Shown in pieces: positions 32,096-44,340 of a stretch of 64,000 nt of DNA. The translations under genes and the position numbers were made by a program. Within the stretch, counting starts at the first letter, position 1. Each line of letters opens with the position of its first letter. The notes beneath the pieces are model-generated. The model had not been told where the DNA came from, searched no databases, and saw only the letters and a list, made by a program, of their open reading frames with translations. The stretch comes from Ricinus communis (lineage: Eukaryota; Streptophyta; Magnoliopsida; Malpighiales; Euphorbiaceae), in contig NC_063264.1 of NCBI RefSeq assembly GCF_019578655.1, positions 12,565,213 to 12,629,212 of the forward strand, given 5' to 3'.

Positions 32096-33166
32096 TGATA
32101 TCCTTGATATTACACATGTTTGCATGCTTGATTTTAAGTTGTTTTTAGGGCAAATTATGTGTTTGGGATTAGAATCACCCTGTTTTACTTTCATTTGTGT
32201 CTCAAGTGTTTGTCCAAGTACATCATCAAAGTTAGAGAGAAATCATACCAAAATCAGGAAGACTATTCAACACTTAGACTGGGTGCATTAGACTGTTCAA
32301 CACGTTAGACTAGGCATGTTGGCAAGACGCGTTAGACTGTTCAACATGACTGTGTTGAGAATCATTGTTAGGGTCAGAGAGTGTGCTTAAATTCCTTACC
32401 TATGTTGAGAAGAAACAATATGCAACATGGTTCCTAAGAATAACACAGCCTAGGAGCATGCCCGTACTGAGCAGCACGACCCAAATCTAAGCGGTATTGA
32501 GAGAAGGCCAGATGTACAATTTCAGCCCAATAGGCATGGATCCAGGTCGTGTTGGTCAGCACGACTCAAATCCAAGTCGTGTTAGATCCCGAAGCCTGAT
32601 TTAAGAAAAAAAGAAAAAGAAAGAGAAAGGGATTCTAAAGGGAGAGAACTTTGGAGTATTAAGATAGACTTTGAGAGCAACCTTCTAGACGATCAAGAAG
32701 AGAAAAATAGAGATGAATTCCACTTCAACATCATCTAGATAGCTATTCTTGAGGATTGGATTGAAGATTCAAAGGAAAGAAGGAGGAGATCTTAAGCTAC
32801 GAAGATTGGATTCAGAGTTATTCAAGAGGGGATAGTGTTTCCACCATTTGAGAAAAGGGTGTACATGTTCTTTTCGATCCTTGTTTACTTTGTATTTGAT
32901 TATTGTATTAGTTTAATCATGAACATGTGTAACTAATCTTATTAAACCCATTTGAGGGTGATCTTCAGCTATGCTAGGCTTGTTTTATGTTTAGTTGATT
33001 GAATTATTGATTTAAGATTATAGTTTTCATTCAAGTATAATAAGATCTATTGTTTCTTCTTCATTGTTGAATCAATTTGAGAACTCTTTTGTAATTGAGA
33101 AATTCAGCTGAGTTTGGACAACTGCTTTTGTGATTAAATGATTTGCATCTTAAAGATAAGTGTAAG
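32096..33166 (+). repeat. 5' LTR of element C, 3' end deleted
   Basis: Starts TGATATCCTTGATATTACAC. It matches the LTR at 34662 up to agataagtgtaagaact, then jumps to internal sequence. GC-rich words related to cacggcc occur at 32450-32590 but are more decayed than in families A and D. Confidence 0.85.
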
Positions 33167-34661
33167 AACTCCTTTTTGTACTTATTATGTTGCTTCGCAA
33201 CTCCTTTATACAATATGGACAGTGTGTCCTTCAAGTGTGGGATGGGTAAGCCGTTGTTTTGGCTTTGCTTTGCTTATATTTTCCGATTGTTATTTATTGT
33301 ATTATCAATGATTTATATATTTAGGATACTTAGGATGTTTATTAGCTTTTTAGTTATCTTTGAAAGATTGATAGTTCTGATTATGAGCATGAGATTTTTC
33401 CTCGTTGTTTGTTGCTTTTGGAATATTATTGAGCAATTTTTAGTTTTTCACAGTGACTGGGCTAAACTAGTGTTACTTGACCATTCTTTAAGTTAGTTAA
33501 CTTGAATTTGATTAGTTGTTGTGTTTTGTGTATGAATTGATTAAATGATTATTTGATTGATGGTATTTGGACACCTTATGCAAATGTATACACTCAAATT
33601 ATGAGTTTTTGAACCAAATTGAGCATACATCATAAATGCTCCTTTTCTCTTGTTTGAGTGTGCATTGTATTCTTCTTATTTGTAGAACTTGCTCGGTAAT
33701 GCTTTTTGAGGTCACATGAACAATCAAATGTCATGAAATGATAAAGGCACTTAGGATTCACCATTGTAGCCAAACGCCAACCTCTGAATGTTTTTCATTA
33801 GTTAGCTAAGTTTGAGCCTATCCACTTTCTTCATTTTACCGTTTTATTTTATCATCACACTTTGTTAAACCTTTCGATTGTTGATCCCTACCCTATTTTT
33901 GGAATGTTTGCAATGTGTTCATTGAATTGTTGGATAAAATGTTGGTTTTATTTGCACTTTGAATTCACTAAGTCCTTTAAAAATTTGGTTTAGATGCTCC
34001 CTTCAATCCAAAGTAATTCTATTCTATTGTTTCTTCTTCAAAAGAAAAATAAACAAACAAATAAATAGTTCTTTATTCAGTATTCATTCATTTTTCACTT
34101 TTTGAGCATCTTGTTTTAGAGATTTGGAACTAAAGTGCATTTAATTATCCTTGTTTGGCATTTAGTCCTTTTTGAGCTGAAATTATGGGTAAGGCATTGT
34201 AGAAGTCCAGAAATTATTTACACCTCACTTCCAAATTTCCATACCTAAACCTAAGCCCCATTATAACCCTTTTAAAGACCTTTTGATTGTGATATTTGAT
34301 TGTTTGCAGTAGCGGAGATGCGATTTATGAGCAAGTCTATGGTAAGTAAGTTGAATATAATTGCTTTGAGGGATTGATGACTACCTTTTAAACACTGAGT
34401 GCATAGAGTGATCCCTTGTAAGGCATATGGTTTCTTGAATATTTGATGTTGAATATATTATTTAATTTCTTCATACACTAACATGACAATTACTCTTGTT
34501 TAGATTACTAGTTTAGTTTTTGGTTGAGTTTCAATTTAGGATAGACTAAATGTTTCTTAACTGTAACCTAATGCATGAATCTTAAGGAGGGTTGATTGCA
34601 TGTTTATGAGCTAAACTGTTGATTGCTTGAGGACAAGCAAAAGCTTAAGTGTGGGGTGATT
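33167..34661 (+). other. 3' noncoding region and polypurine tract of element C
   Basis: It begins just before ggacagtgtgtccttcaagtg (33217-33237), the same motif as at 16058 in element D, and ends with TTGAGGACAAGCAA and AAGTGTGGGGTGATT (34627-34661). No coding signal: the open frame at 33143-33496 is hydrophobic filler from T-rich sequence. Confidence 0.8.
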
Positions 34662-35736
34662 TGATATCTTTGATATTACAAATGTTTTTATGCTTGATTC
34701 TGAGTTGTTTTTAGGGTAAATTATGTGTTTTTGTATTAGAATCACCCTATTTTAGTTTCCTTTGTATCTCAGTTGTTTTTCTAGGTACATCACCAAAGTT
34801 AGAGAGAAATCGGACTAAAATCGGGAAGAAACGGACGAATCGAGTGCGTTAGATTGTTCAACACGCCTGTGTTGAGGAGCACTGTCAAGGTCAGAGGGCA
34901 TGCTGAAATGCCTTACCCATAGCGAGAAGAAGCAATCTGCAACATGGTTTTCGAGAGTGACATGACCTAAGAGCATACCTGTGCTGAGCAGCACGGCCCA
35001 AATCCAAGCCGTGCTGAAGAAGGCCATATGTACAATTTTATATCAACACGGCATAGATCACCAGCATTGCCCAAATCCAAGCCCTATTGAATCACGAAAC
35101 CTAATTTAAAAGAAAAGGAAAAGAAAGAGAAAGGGATATTCGAAGGAGATAAGCGAGGGATTCTAAAGAGAGAACTTTGCAGTATTCAAGACAGACTTTG
35201 AAAGCAGCCTTTCAAATGATCAAGAAGAGAAAAACAGAGACAAATTCCATTTCAACATCATCCAAATAGCTGTTCTTGAGGATTGGATTAAAAGATTCAA
35301 AGGAAAGAAAAAGGAGACCTTGAGCTGCAGAGATTGGATTCAGAGTTATTCAAGAGGGGATAGCATTTCCACCATTTGAGAAAAGGGTGTTCATGTTCTT
35401 TTCAATTCTTTTTTACTTTGTATTTGATTCTTGTAGTAGTTTAATCATAAACATGTGTAACTAATCTTATTAAGCCTATTTAGGGGTGATCTTTAGCGAT
35501 GCTAGGCTCGTTTAGTGCTTAAGTGATTGGATTGTTGATTTAAGATTGTAGTTTTCATTCAAGTATCATATAATCTATTGTGTCTTCTTCATTGTTGAAT
35601 CAATTTGAGAACTCCATTGTAATTGAGAAATTTAATTGAGTTTGGACAATTGCTTGCGTGATTGAGTGATTTGCATCTTAGAGATAAGTGTAATAACTTA
35701 ATGGAATAAGAACTAGACATTCTTATTAGGGGTAAT
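34662..35736 (+). repeat. 3' LTR of element C, cut at right
   Basis: Starts TGATATCTTTGATATTACAA. It carries GC-rich cacgg words at 34850-35060 and is interrupted at 35736 by the end of the inverted family A LTR. Confidence 0.85.
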
Positions 35737-37214
35737 TGATATGATATTTATGCAGCTAAAATCTAAGGCAGGGAACCTATCAATGTAGACTAGCATAAAT
35801 GGTGAGTATAATGGTCGTATTCTCGGGAAAGGGTGATCCTAAAACTACTATAGCGTCTTATATTATCTAACTTAACAAAATCAATGAAGTTATTATGCTA
35901 TGATTAAATATAAATAAGCGGTTAACTAAGTGTCAAATAATCTGAAAAGATTTAGGAAAATAATCGAAGGAGAAAGCAAACCTAAGGGAACCTAAGCTAG
36001 TTGGATTTTAGTGAAGATAGAGATTATATTGATTACCAATTGCAATTACTCATGGATGAATTCTTAACTGAATTCGGTCTCCCTCTTGAGATAACCGAAT
36101 TCTTAAACCTAATAACTTAAAATTGAAATTTCTTCCTAACAATTGATTATTAAATTAGCATTAAGCTTTAACCCGCCTCTATTAAGCTTTGTTAATTATT
36201 AATCCGGCTAGTCAATTACCCTTATCTCTAAGTGAGCATTAACCAGTTCTCGCTATTCAAATTTCCAATTACTAAATGAATCTCTCAATTACATAAGACA
36301 ATTTAAATACCACAACTCACAACGTCTCATGAATAATGTGATTTCTCATTAATAATGAAAGCAAGAAGAGACAAACATTGATAATCAAAATCTCATAAGC
36401 ATTAGAATCAATCCAATAACATAAGAACCCCAATGGGTTTGAAAAATTTAGTTACTCATATTAATAAACAACACAAAGTAAAGAAAAAATTCAGAAAAGT
36501 AAATTGAAGGCATGTACCCTTCTTCTTCAAGTTGGATGAAAAACCCTAAATTCCCAATTCAGAATGATGAACCCTACTTTGCCTCTTGAATGCTCCTAAA
36601 TCTCCTCTTGATTTTCAATTTGATGTTAAAACCAATGTAATTCTTCCTTCAATAGATGAAACGGTCTTCTAAGGTCGAGTATTGAAGTCTGGAAAAAGAT
36701 GGCTGATGCTTGTATATATGAAATCAAGTCAGAAAATCGAACCGTAATTCAACAAATCGTTTTTGCCTATATAAATCTCTCAGCACGACCGTGGTCAAGC
36801 CCCTGCTAATCAGCACGGGCGGAGTCTAGGCCGTGCTGGACCTCCGCATCCTGCAACTTATGGCTTCTTCCTAGCCGTGTCCTTGCCTGTGCAGAGCCAC
36901 CACGGGCCGTGGTGGAGGCCGTGGTGGCTTCGGAAACCATGCCAAAATGGCACTCTTGAAGATCAACTATTTGATGGTTCAGCATGGCCTAAGTCCAGAC
37001 CGTGCTCAACCTTGGAATGCTAGTCCTTGCTAAATTTTGATGGATTCAAGTCCATGATTACGCGTATTTCCTTCGATTACTGATAATGTCCCTCGATAAT
37101 GACCTAAAACGTGAAAGGAACCAAAACACAAGTGATTCTGGCATAGAACAAGATAACTATGCACAAAAATGTAAATAATTGGGCATATAAATATGTATAA
37201 GATAATGCACATCA
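35737..37214 (-). repeat. 3' LTR of element A2 (family A, full length)
   Basis: On the minus strand TGATGTGCATTATCTTATAC to ...ATATCATATCA. It gives the full-length reference for the LTR cut off at the start of the window. The palindromic word group lies at 36780-37010. Confidence 0.9.
36765..36775 (-). promoter_or_regulatory. Putative TATA box of the A2 LTR
   Basis: The top strand reads GCCTATATAAA, so TTTATATAGGC on the LTR strand. It aligns with the TTATATAGG of the copy at 335-343. Confidence 0.4.
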
Positions 37215-38926
37215 AATCACTCCACACTTAAACTTTTGCTTGTCCTCAAGTAATCAATAACTCGATACATGCACAAGCAACAATCACCCCTCAAAATCCA
37301 TGCTAAAGTTTACAACTCAACCTTATTCAATATATAAAGAATGAAACTCAAGTAACTAACAAGTTATACTGTTTTAAGGAAAAACTATAATAATACCATC
37401 TCGAAGCTCAACTTATATAACAATTCAACATTAAAGACTAAGAACCATTGCCTCACAAGAATCTCTCAAATCACTCATAGTGTTTAAAGGTAAACAAGAA
37501 AATTTCCTTAACGCAGCTACACAGAACTTGTTTACTGTAAGCTTGCTTATCAATCTCATCTTCGCTACCAGGAATAAATGAATACCAAAATCAAAGGGTC
37601 TTTACAAGGGTTGAAATGTGGCTGATGTAAAGGTAAGAATATTTGGATAGAAGTGTAAAGTATTACTGAAAAATCATGCACTTATTTAAAATGAATGCTT
37701 CAGGAGCTGAGTGCCAAAACAGCAAAAATATTCACTAAGCCTTATTTAAAGTACATGATGCTCACAAGAATTAAATTCAAAAAAGCTAAGAGCTAAGAAA
37801 TAAATCAGAATTTTTTTTTGATATATAATACGTATATATATTACAGCAGCTTATATAGGGGCTGCATGATTAGTGACATAAACAATAAGAATAGTTATCC
37901 AATTTGGATTGAAGGGAGCATCAAAGAATGACTGAAAAAACTAAGTGAATTTAGAACAACGTTAGGCACTGTGATTCCATAAATGAAGAAGCATAACACA
38001 TAATTACTCAGTATACAAGGTGAAAGGAAAGATAGATGTATAGAATGGTGTATGTGTAGTGATTATGTGTAAATCATGAAGAAAAGATTAAGGCTCAAAC
38101 TGGCTGACTAATGGAAACAAAGGGTAGGCTTTTGGCCAGATGTGGTGAAATCCTAAGTTGCCCAAATCATCTAATGGTATTCAAAAATTCATGTAACCTC
38201 AACAATCATTACAGAGCAAGTTTTAGAAACGAAATTAAGTACAGCGCACACTCAAACAAAAAAAGTCATGAGCATAATGTGCAATGATGCTCAAATTTTG
38301 GTTCAAAAACTCACGTTTGAAGTGGCTAAAATTTGCAATTGGTTCCTAGACTTATCAATTGAATTATCACATAAATTGAATACCAGATTGGCATAATCAA
38401 AGTTCAAAGTCAAAGGTTGTAAATTTGCAAGGAACTTAAGTAAAATTGGTTTAACCCGCCCAAATTGACATATTGAATACAATGAAATTGCTTTCAAAAG
38501 ATAGAGAGGGATAATCAATTACTAGTGTGTGAATTAAGTCATTAATTATGAAAGAATAAACTAAACTTAAATGTCATGAAAAACCTAGGTCCTAACATCC
38601 TAAGAATAGTCCATTATCATTGCCTTAAACAACTAAGGGATAGAGCCATAGATACCTACCCCACACTTAAGTATAACACTATCCACAGTGTTAGAAAAAT
38701 TAAAACTAGGTATAGCACATAACTAGCACATCATAAAAAAAATTAAGATCATATTAAATGTACATATCTAGACGGCAAAGAAAAGTGTTCCACTAAAATA
38801 ACATAACATGAAAAGAAAATGAAAGAAAATAACATAAAAATAAAAATGCAAAAAGAAACGAAAATAAAGTAAAACAAAAATAAAAAGGAAAAGGAAAAGA
38901 AAAACAGCACAAATTTTTGTTTCATT
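37215..38926 (-). other. 3' noncoding region and polypurine tract of A2
   Basis: The minus strand ends with ttgaggacaagcaaaag and AAGTGTGGAGTGAT next to the LTR. At 38659-38694 the complement carries AACACTGTGGATAGTGTT followed by AAGTGTGGGGTAGG, the counterpart of the palindrome-plus-motif in element D. A run of A-rich sequence at 38800-38910 precedes the coding region. No coding signal. Confidence 0.8.
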
Positions 38927-40178
38927 GCTGGTAGTCTGCCGAAGGTGCATCCTCACTAGCTGGATCTGTTGGAGGGTGAGGAGTAGGGGAAGGCGTTGAA
39001 GGTAGGGGCGGTGGTGGTGGCATAAGGTCTATGAAAAAACTTGCTAGATCAAACTCCATATCTTCGATGAATCGCTTATTTTGTGCTCCGGTCTCCGCCA
39101 TCTTTTGAATCTGCTCTGACATTAGGTCTGTCTGGGTGGCCTGCCTATCTAGCCCATGCATACGCTGCTGGAGCAAATCGTTTAAACCCTGAAACTGTGC
39201 CCTAGTCTCTTCTTGAAACTGCCCAAATTCCTTTCTATGCTACATAAACTCAGTATAATGCTGCTGTTGTAAATCACAGACTAGATCTAGTCAGTCAGCC
39301 AAAGCACTAATCTGAGCACTCGATGTCCTTGCAGAATAAGAAGAGGAGGCTCCAGATGTAAGCATAAATACTCTGGCTGGATTAGGAATCCTAACATCTG
39401 GAATCTCAGCCATCGGGTCTTGGGCTCCTCTAGCTGCTGCCTCTCTAGCCTCCCTTACTATTGCGCTGACGAGCCTATACTCTATGCTATGTGGGTGTCG
39501 AGTAGCCATGATCATCTGCATGTTGATCATTTGTCTGATCCCTAGTGGTGTCATATCATCAATCTGTGAAAGCTTTGATAGACAGTCGTCCAATACATCC
39601 AGTCTTTTAGCTAACCTAGTCACATACGAGCCAAAAAAATAGTGCATCTTCTTCTAGGTGTCGACTATGAATGAACGGACTTGACGAGCCAACAGATATC
39701 CCAAGTCAAGCTTCTTACGATGTTGTACAGCCTAGAGGATGAAGACATCGGTCTGTGTGACCGCTCAAAAGTATCTCCCTGCCTGTAATCGTGTAAGCTA
39801 ATAAAGTATGGAGATAGCGGAGATGATCCGGAAGGCTAGACGCCTTAGACCTGCTGGGGTAGTATGATTTCGGCCTGTGTACTAATGAATCCCACATGGT
39901 GTCGTATGAGATTGGGTTGACGTAGATGCATCCCTGATACTCCTCCCCTGAGGTCTCTTGCTTAGTCCATAATTCCAAATGCATGCCGAATTGTGGAACT
40001 GACATTGAGAACTTCCTTCCCCCAAGTCTGAAGTAAAGTGCATCAGGCTGATGCCAGTTTGTGATCTGTTGCTGTAGAAAGAAGGTGCTGAGGAATTCAA
40101 TTGTGAGCTCATGACAGGTTGGCTCAATGATGCCGAAGAATCATGCATATGGTAGAGTTTCGAATAGGGCATGCACAT
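38927..40178 (-). pseudogene. Athila/LARD-associated ORF of unknown function
   Basis: Minus-strand translation gives, in order: EPTCHELTIEFLSTFFLQQ, MSVPQFGMHLELWTKQETSG, YVNPISYDTMWDSLVHRPKS, SLPDHLRYLHTLLAYTITGR, then after a one-base shift LDLGYLLARQVRSFIVDT. The block at 39647-39294 reads MHYFFGSYVTRLAKRLDVLD and SKLSQIDDMTPLGIRQMINM. The last part (39176-38927) is RMHGLDRQATQTDLMSEQIQ followed by a proline-rich tail PPPPPLPSTPSPTPHPPTD. This layout resembles the plant 'putative transposon protein' domain carried by large retrotransposon derivatives (recalled, not searched), followed by a coiled coil. Only a few stops break it, near 40143, 39714, 39650 and 39290. Confidence 0.75.
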
Positions 40179-41480
40179 CCCCATAAGACCACCCTTATAT
40201 GTTTCCCTTACTAAAAGTTCATACAAGCTACTCTTAGGTAAACATAATTTATTATCCTTAAATAAGAATTCATTATGCCTATAGTACTTTTGACATACAA
40301 CCTTTTCACATGCATGATAGAACTTGCTAAAATCATGGTCATCGATATATAAATCTTCAGTATACTCAAAACCAAGCAATTTAGCATCAAGAGTGTTAAG
40401 AAGCACATACCTTTGAGACAATGCATCATCAATTGGTTTCCTTACCTTATTTATACTGTATAACATATGGAGAGGATTCGAGAAACTTATTCCACTTTGC
40501 ATGACCCTTGTTAAGCTTTTGTTGACCCTTCAAATACTTCATGAATTCATGATTAGTGTGAATCACAAACTCCTTAGGCTAAAAATAATGCTGCCATATT
40601 TGCAAAGCTCTCACTAATGCATACATCTCCATGTCATAAGTGGATACTTCAAGGCTGCCTTATTCAGCTTTTCACTAAAGTAAATTGGCTTTCCTTCATG
40701 CATAAGAATGACTCCCATCCCCAAACCTGAAGTATCATATTCAATTTCAAAGCTATTAGAAAAGTTAGGCAAAGAAAGTAAAGGGGCAGAAATCAACTTA
40801 TCTTTAAGCATGTTAAACGCTTTCTCTTAAGCATCTCCCCACTTGAATCCTATACTCTTCTTGATTACTTCGATTAATGGTACGGTAATAGTGCTAAAAT
40901 CATAAAAATCTTCTATAAAAGCTTGCCAAACCATGAAATGAGCGAACATCTCTAATAGACTTAGAGGGAGGCAACTCCTTGACTGCCTTAACCTTTTCTT
41001 CATATACTAAATGCACATGCTCAATGTGTTCATTTAATTACTTACTATGTACAAATATATCTTAAAAATAGACAACAAAAAACTTTTCTAAGAATACACG
41101 TAAAACATGGTTCATTAATCTCATGAAAGTACTAGGTGTATTAGTTAATTCAAAAGGCATAACTAACCATTCATATAAATCATATTTTGTTTTAAAAGCA
41201 GTTCTCCATTCATCACCCTCTTTCATCCTAATTTGGTGATAACCACTCTTAAGATTAATCTTAGAAAACATACATGCACCATGCAGCTCATCAAGCATGT
41301 CATGTACACGAAGAATAGGATGTCGATACTTTATCATTATTTTGTTGATAGTGCTATAATCAATGCACATCCTCTAAGTTCCATCCTTCTTGGGCACTAA
41401 TAAAAATGAGCACGACACATGGACTCACTCTATCATGAATCAAGCCTTTATCCATTAGCTCCTTCACTTGTTGTTGATCC
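40179..41480 (-). pseudogene. Ty3/gypsy RT-RNase H fragment
   Basis: On the minus strand RT starts at about 41480. [20 protein letters not shown] leads to [40 protein letters not shown] and [20 protein letters not shown], and the frame stops at FFVVYF, just before the YxDD aspartates. RNase H follows (40811-40614): FEIEYDTSGLGMGVILMHEG. The zinc-finger lead-in (40502-40190) has [20 protein letters not shown] and VRETYKGGLMG. It ends abruptly where element A2 begins. Its right end joins the 1-kb repeat. Confidence 0.88.
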
Positions 41481-44340
41481 GATTTGAACCTTATTCTTAG
41501 CCGTATAGAAGAGAACCAAGAACTTGTGATTTCTTTTCTTATCGGATCAAAAATCCTACCTATATTCTCATTTTGTTTGTGTCATTTGTTTTTCTCTTTT
41601 TAATCTCTGTCTAATATGATAGTTTGATTTTATTTGGGGACCATAAACATGAGTCTTGAGTGAAAGCGCATGGCAGCAGCGCTTGTATGCATCGATCCAA
41701 TGCTTGGACGAATACGAAGAAAGAAAATTAGTTGATTGAGTATTGATATAATTCTCTAAATAACGAGAATCGAGGGACACCCAAATATTCCATTTCAGGA
41801 ATGCACCTTTGGGATCTCTATCATTCCTTGTTCCTCAAAGCACAAGGACTCTTAATAACAAAAGGATTAGCGTAGGGACTTATAGGAGTGCAATTGACAA
41901 GCTTCACCAGTGGCATTTGGGCTTAGTTTGATGATCAAGCAGGATGAGATGAAAATCCACCCACATAAAATCACGTTGCCTTTTGTTAATCCAAGTGGGA
42001 ATGAGGGCGTTTTGATGTTTGGGAGGCATATAATGAAGTCAATTAGGCCGAAGTGTTAATTGGTATGCCCATGCATATTTTCCTTTATTTTTTGTTAAGG
42101 AATTATGGGAACACAATTGACAAGCTTGACCGGTGGCATTAGGGTGTGACTTGATGATCAAGCAGCACGAGATGCAAATCCACGTGCGTAAGGAGAAATC
42201 ATATTGCTTTTGATTAATGCAAGCGAGAATACATGCGTTTTGATGCTTGGGAGGCATATGATGAAGCATATTGGGTCAGAGTATTATTAGGTATATGCCC
42301 GTGTGAATTTTTCTTCTTTTCATTTAGGAGTTATAGAAATGTAATTGACAAGCTTCATTAGTGGCATTGTAGCATGAGTCGATTATCAAGTAGGACGAGA
42401 CACATATCCATGTGTGTGATGGAGAAATCATGTTGCGTTCGACTAATCTAAGTGGGAATGCACACATTTTGATGTTTAAGACTCATATAGTGAAGTAATC
42501 TAGGCTGGAGTGTTAATAGGTATGCCCATGTGAATTTTTCCTTATTTTCATTAAGCTAGCTCATAAAATTTGCCACTGTGAGAGTTGTTGGCCAAACAAC
42601 TACTCTTTAGTTCTTGATTTGACTTTAGTTTATACATCTTTCTTCATTTATTTTTTCATATTTGGCTTTTAGTTTTTTCTTTGTATGGAATGAGAGCTTT
42701 CGCACTATAAAAACTACATGCAACTGAATACTTAAGGCTAGTGAGCATATTATTTCAGTTTTTCACCTTGCAGGAAATCAAGTTATGGGTTCTTTCAAGA
42801 ACTTTATGGACTTATCAACAATCATGCTAGCGAACATAAACTTATAACTCATGTCCTTCCATTATTTTGTGTTCTTTATCTATGCTTATGTTTAAATCAA
42901 TTCGATTTGATGCTTATGCTTAGCCGTACGGAAGAGAACAAAAAAATTGTATTTTTTTCCTTATCATATTGATAATCCTACTTATGTACTCTTCTTTTTA
43001 GTTTCTTTTGTGCCTCTCTATCTAATCTTCATCTAATATGATGGTTTACTTTCTTTTTTTTTCGAGTATAAATAGGAGTGTTTAGTAAAAGCATATGGAA
43101 GCGGCAATCATAGGCACTGATCCAATGCTTGGATAAATGCAAATAAGTAAAATTAGTTGATCCAGTATTAATAGCATTCTCCGAATGATTATAGATGAAT
43201 CTTCTAAAGGAAAGAGGGAACAACGAGAATTGAGATACGCTCCAATATTCCGATTCAGGTTTTACAACATCAGGATCTCCATCATTCCTTTTTCCTCTCA
43301 TTTCTTGTTCCTTCTAGGCACGAGGACTCTTGATGACACAAAGATTGGTGTAAGGAATCATAGGAACACAATTGACAAGTTTTACCAGTGGGATTAGGGT
43401 GTGACTTGATGATCAAGTAAGACGAGACTCAAATCCACATATGTAAGGGAGAAACCATGTTGCTTTATATTAATCCAAGCGAGAATTTGCATGCTTTGAT
43501 ATTTGGGACACATATAATGAAGTAATTTAGGTCGGACTGTTATTAGATAGGCCCACGCGATTTTTCCTTTGTTTCTGTTAAGCTTGCTCATAAAATTAGG
43601 ACTATGAGAGTTATTGACCAGTCAACTCCTTTCTGCTTCTTGATTTGACTTTAGTTTATTCATTTTTTTTTTGTTTAAATTTAGCTTGTAGTTTCTTCTT
43701 CTTATGGAATAGGGGCTTTTGCACTATGAAAGCCACATGCAACCGAATATTTGAGGCTAGTGAGCATATTATTTGATCCCTACACTTACTCGTATGGAAG
43801 AGAATAAAGAACTTGCAATTTATTTTCTTATTAGTCTGAAATCCTACCTATCTCTCATTTCTTCATTTCTTTTGTTCGCCCCTTTGTAATCTATGTTTAA
43901 TATGATAGTTTGGTTATATTTGACAAGCATAAAACGCGTGGAAGTAGTAGCCATAGGCACCGATCCAATGCTTGGACAAATGTGAAGAAAGAAAATTAGT
44001 TAATCAAGTATTGATATCATTCTCCGAAGGATCATAGAAGAATCTTTTGGAGAAAAGAGGGAACGTCGAGTATCGAGGCATGCCCAAATATTCTAATCCA
44101 TTGCACCATTGGGATCTCTATCATTCCTTGTTCTTCTAGGCACGAGGACTCCTGATGATGTAAGGATTGGCATAAGAATTCATGGGAACACAATTGACAA
44201 GCTTAACTGGTGGATTAGGGCGTGACTTGATGATCAACCAAGACGACACGTAAATCCACGAGCATAAGGGAGAAATCATGTTATTTTAAATTAATCCAAG
44301 CATAATACAACAAGGAATGCAAGCATTTTGATGTTGGGGA
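41481..44340 (+). repeat. 1-kb repeat array 2, forward part
   Basis: Forward units, with the word tatggaatgagagctttcgcac at about 42685 and its counterpart at about 43703 (1018 bases apart), and partial units between. Words such as aatgcttggacgaatacgaag, aatcatgggaacacaattgac and cataatgaagtaattt recur. Some units are shortened to the segment around aattgacaagctt (42050-42560). Confidence 0.85.

Larger units (their letters stand above)
32096..35736 (+). mobile_element. Collapsed Athila-like element (family C)
   Basis: The order is a 5' LTR lacking its 3' end (32096-33166), a 3' noncoding region (33167-34661), a polypurine tract, and a 3' LTR lacking its 3' end (34662-35736). A deletion removed the end of the 5' LTR, the primer site and all coding sequence up to the GGACAGTGTGTCC motif. 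The second LTR is cut by the inverted element at 35737. The two LTRs look about 85-90 percent identical by eye. Confidence 0.88.
35737..40178 (-). mobile_element. Athila-like element A2, inverted, 5' end missing
   Basis: Read on the minus strand from 40178: a decayed coding region (40178-38927), a 3' noncoding region, a polypurine tract (37233-37215) and a complete 3' LTR (37214-35737, 1478 bases). The 5' LTR and primer site are gone; the coding region starts abruptly next to RNase H/zinc-finger sequence of another element. The LTR belongs to the same family as 1-1472. Confidence 0.88.

Noticed and set aside
33143..33496. 117-codon frame with hydrophobic segments as a membrane protein
   Set aside because: It spans the deletion junction of element C and its T-rich 3' noncoding region; the homologous part of element D is not open.
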